Shown piece after piece: positions 4,952-5,644 of a DNA stretch of 5,644 nucleotides (position 1 is the first letter of the stretch; each line of letters opens with the position of its first letter). The translations under genes and the position numbers were made by a program. Source of the DNA: Acidimicrobiia bacterium (GTDB lineage: Bacteria; Actinomycetota; Acidimicrobiia; Acidimicrobiales; SZUA-35); NCBI GenBank assembly GCA_029857855.1, contig JAOUGG010000228.1, positions 1 through 5,644 on the forward strand, given 5' to 3'. The notes beneath the pieces were generated by a model. It was not told where the DNA came from and did not search any database. It saw nothing but the letters and a program-made list of their open reading frames with translations.

Positions 4952-5644
4952 CTAGCCGGTCGTAGCCATCTCCGAGAACGCCTCCAGCGGTGGGCAGGAA
5001 CAGGCGATGTTGCGGTCGCCGTAGACGTTGTCGATCCGGTTGACCGGGCAGAAGTACTTGTCCATCTTCATGCCCGGCAGCGGGAACGCGGCCCGAGATC
5101 GGGTATAGGACCGGTCCCACTCGTCGGCCGTCAACTCCTCCACGGTGTGTGGTGCGTTGCGCAGGATGCTGGAATCGGCTTCCATCCTCCCCGCGGCGAC
5201 ATCGGCGATCTCGCCCCGGATCGCGATCATGGCGTCGCAGAAGCGGTCGATCTCAGCCAGGCTCTCGGACTCGGTCGGCTCGATCATCAGCGTTCCCGCC
5301 ACCGGAAACGACATCGTCGGGGCGTGGAATCCGTAGTCGGCCAGGCGCTTGGCCACATCGTCGTTGCTCACGCCGCTGTCGTGGGCGATCTTACGCAGAT
5401 CGATGATGCACTCATGGGCGACCAGACCATGGGCCCCGGTATAGAGAACCGGGTAATCGTCTCCCAGACGATGGGCGATGTAGTTGGCCGCCAACACCGC
5501 AGCCTCGGTGGCTCGACGTAGACCATCCGGGCCCATCATCTTCATGTACATCCACGAGATCGGCAGGATCCCGGCCGAGCCCCACGGGGCTGACGACACC
5601 GCCCCGACGGCGCCGGTGTTGTCGATCTCGACCACCGGATGGCT
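4952..5644 (-). CDS. gcvP: Glycine dehydrogenase (decarboxylating), P-protein, C-terminal part
   Basis: The visible 230 residues are the C-terminal quarter of the glycine cleavage P-protein; the rest, including the PLP-binding lysine and the HGGGGPG region, lies beyond the right edge. The P-protein decarboxylates glycine and passes the aminomethyl group to the lipoyl arm of the H-protein, feeding one-carbon units to tetrahydrofolate. The fragment begins [16 protein letters not shown]. It then shows [67 protein letters not shown], and near the end [13 protein letters not shown]. All are highly conserved in bacterial GcvP and collinear with the E. coli protein. It ends with a TAG (4954-4952). 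No break or frameshift is seen. Internal GTG 5635 is not a real start, since similarity continues upstream. The gene lies 74 bases upstream of the OmpA-like gene on the same strand. No gcvT or gcvH is visible. Confidence 0.97.
   Translation of the reverse strand, partial: SHPVVEIDNTGAVGAVSSAPWGSAGILPISWMYMKMMGPDGLRRATEAAVLAANYIAHRLGDDYPVLYTGAHGLVAHECIIDLRKIAHDSGVSNDDVAKRLADYGFHAPTMSFPVAGTLMIEPTESESLAEIDRFCDAMIAIRGEIADVAAGRMEADSSILRNAPHTVEELTADEWDRSYTRSRAAFPLPGMKMDKYFCPVNRIDNVYGDRNIACSCPPLEAFSEMATTG

Noticed and set aside
1..5644. tRNA, rRNA, CRISPR repeats, transposases, integrase sites
   Set aside because: I looked on both strands for tRNA T-loop patterns, spaced repeats and mobile-element motifs and saw none.

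Overview
This window looks like a piece of a high-GC actinomycetal chromosome. The best pointers are a DUF3499 gene, a family I know only from Actinomycetota, and an ArfA/OmpATb-like OmpA protein with a single N-terminal membrane anchor. The long spurious antisense frames are also typical of high-GC DNA. The style, especially the long C-terminal extension on DUF3499, suggests class Acidimicrobiia, but that is inference and no marker gene in the window settles it.

Layout from left to right. Positions 1-234 (minus) hold the first 78 codons of a lipoprotein that runs off the left edge. Positions 235-535 are a roughly 300-base gap with several hairpins and one doubtful small frame. Positions 536-1411 (minus) encode an AadA-like aminoglycoside nucleotidyltransferase homologue. 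It starts 14 bases after the stop of 1426-2517 (minus), a HisC/Pat-type PLP aminotransferase, so these two probably share a transcript. Positions 2518-2689 form a divergent intergenic region with a perfect 12-base palindrome, AT-rich promoter-like boxes and a possible Arg-rich leader frame. Positions 2690-3370 (plus) encode the DUF3499 protein, the only clear plus-strand gene. Positions 3371-3524 separate it from the convergent 3525-4877 (minus) gene for an anchored OmpA-family envelope protein; this gap contains three hairpins and a doubtful 36-residue frame. Positions 4952-5644 (minus) are the C-terminal quarter of glycine decarboxylase (gcvP), cut by the right edge.

The genes do not form one pathway. 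Two concern amino-acid metabolism (gcvP for glycine/one-carbon, HisC/Pat for histidine or aromatic amino acids). Two are envelope proteins (the lipoprotein and the OmpA-like anchor). One is a putative nucleotidyltransferase and one a conserved actinobacterial protein of unknown role. I see no mobile element, CRISPR array, tRNA or rRNA. I found no convincing new multi-gene system. The items most worth a second look are the nucleotidyltransferase coupled to the aminotransferase, the extended DUF3499 protein, and the small frames and hairpins in the gaps.
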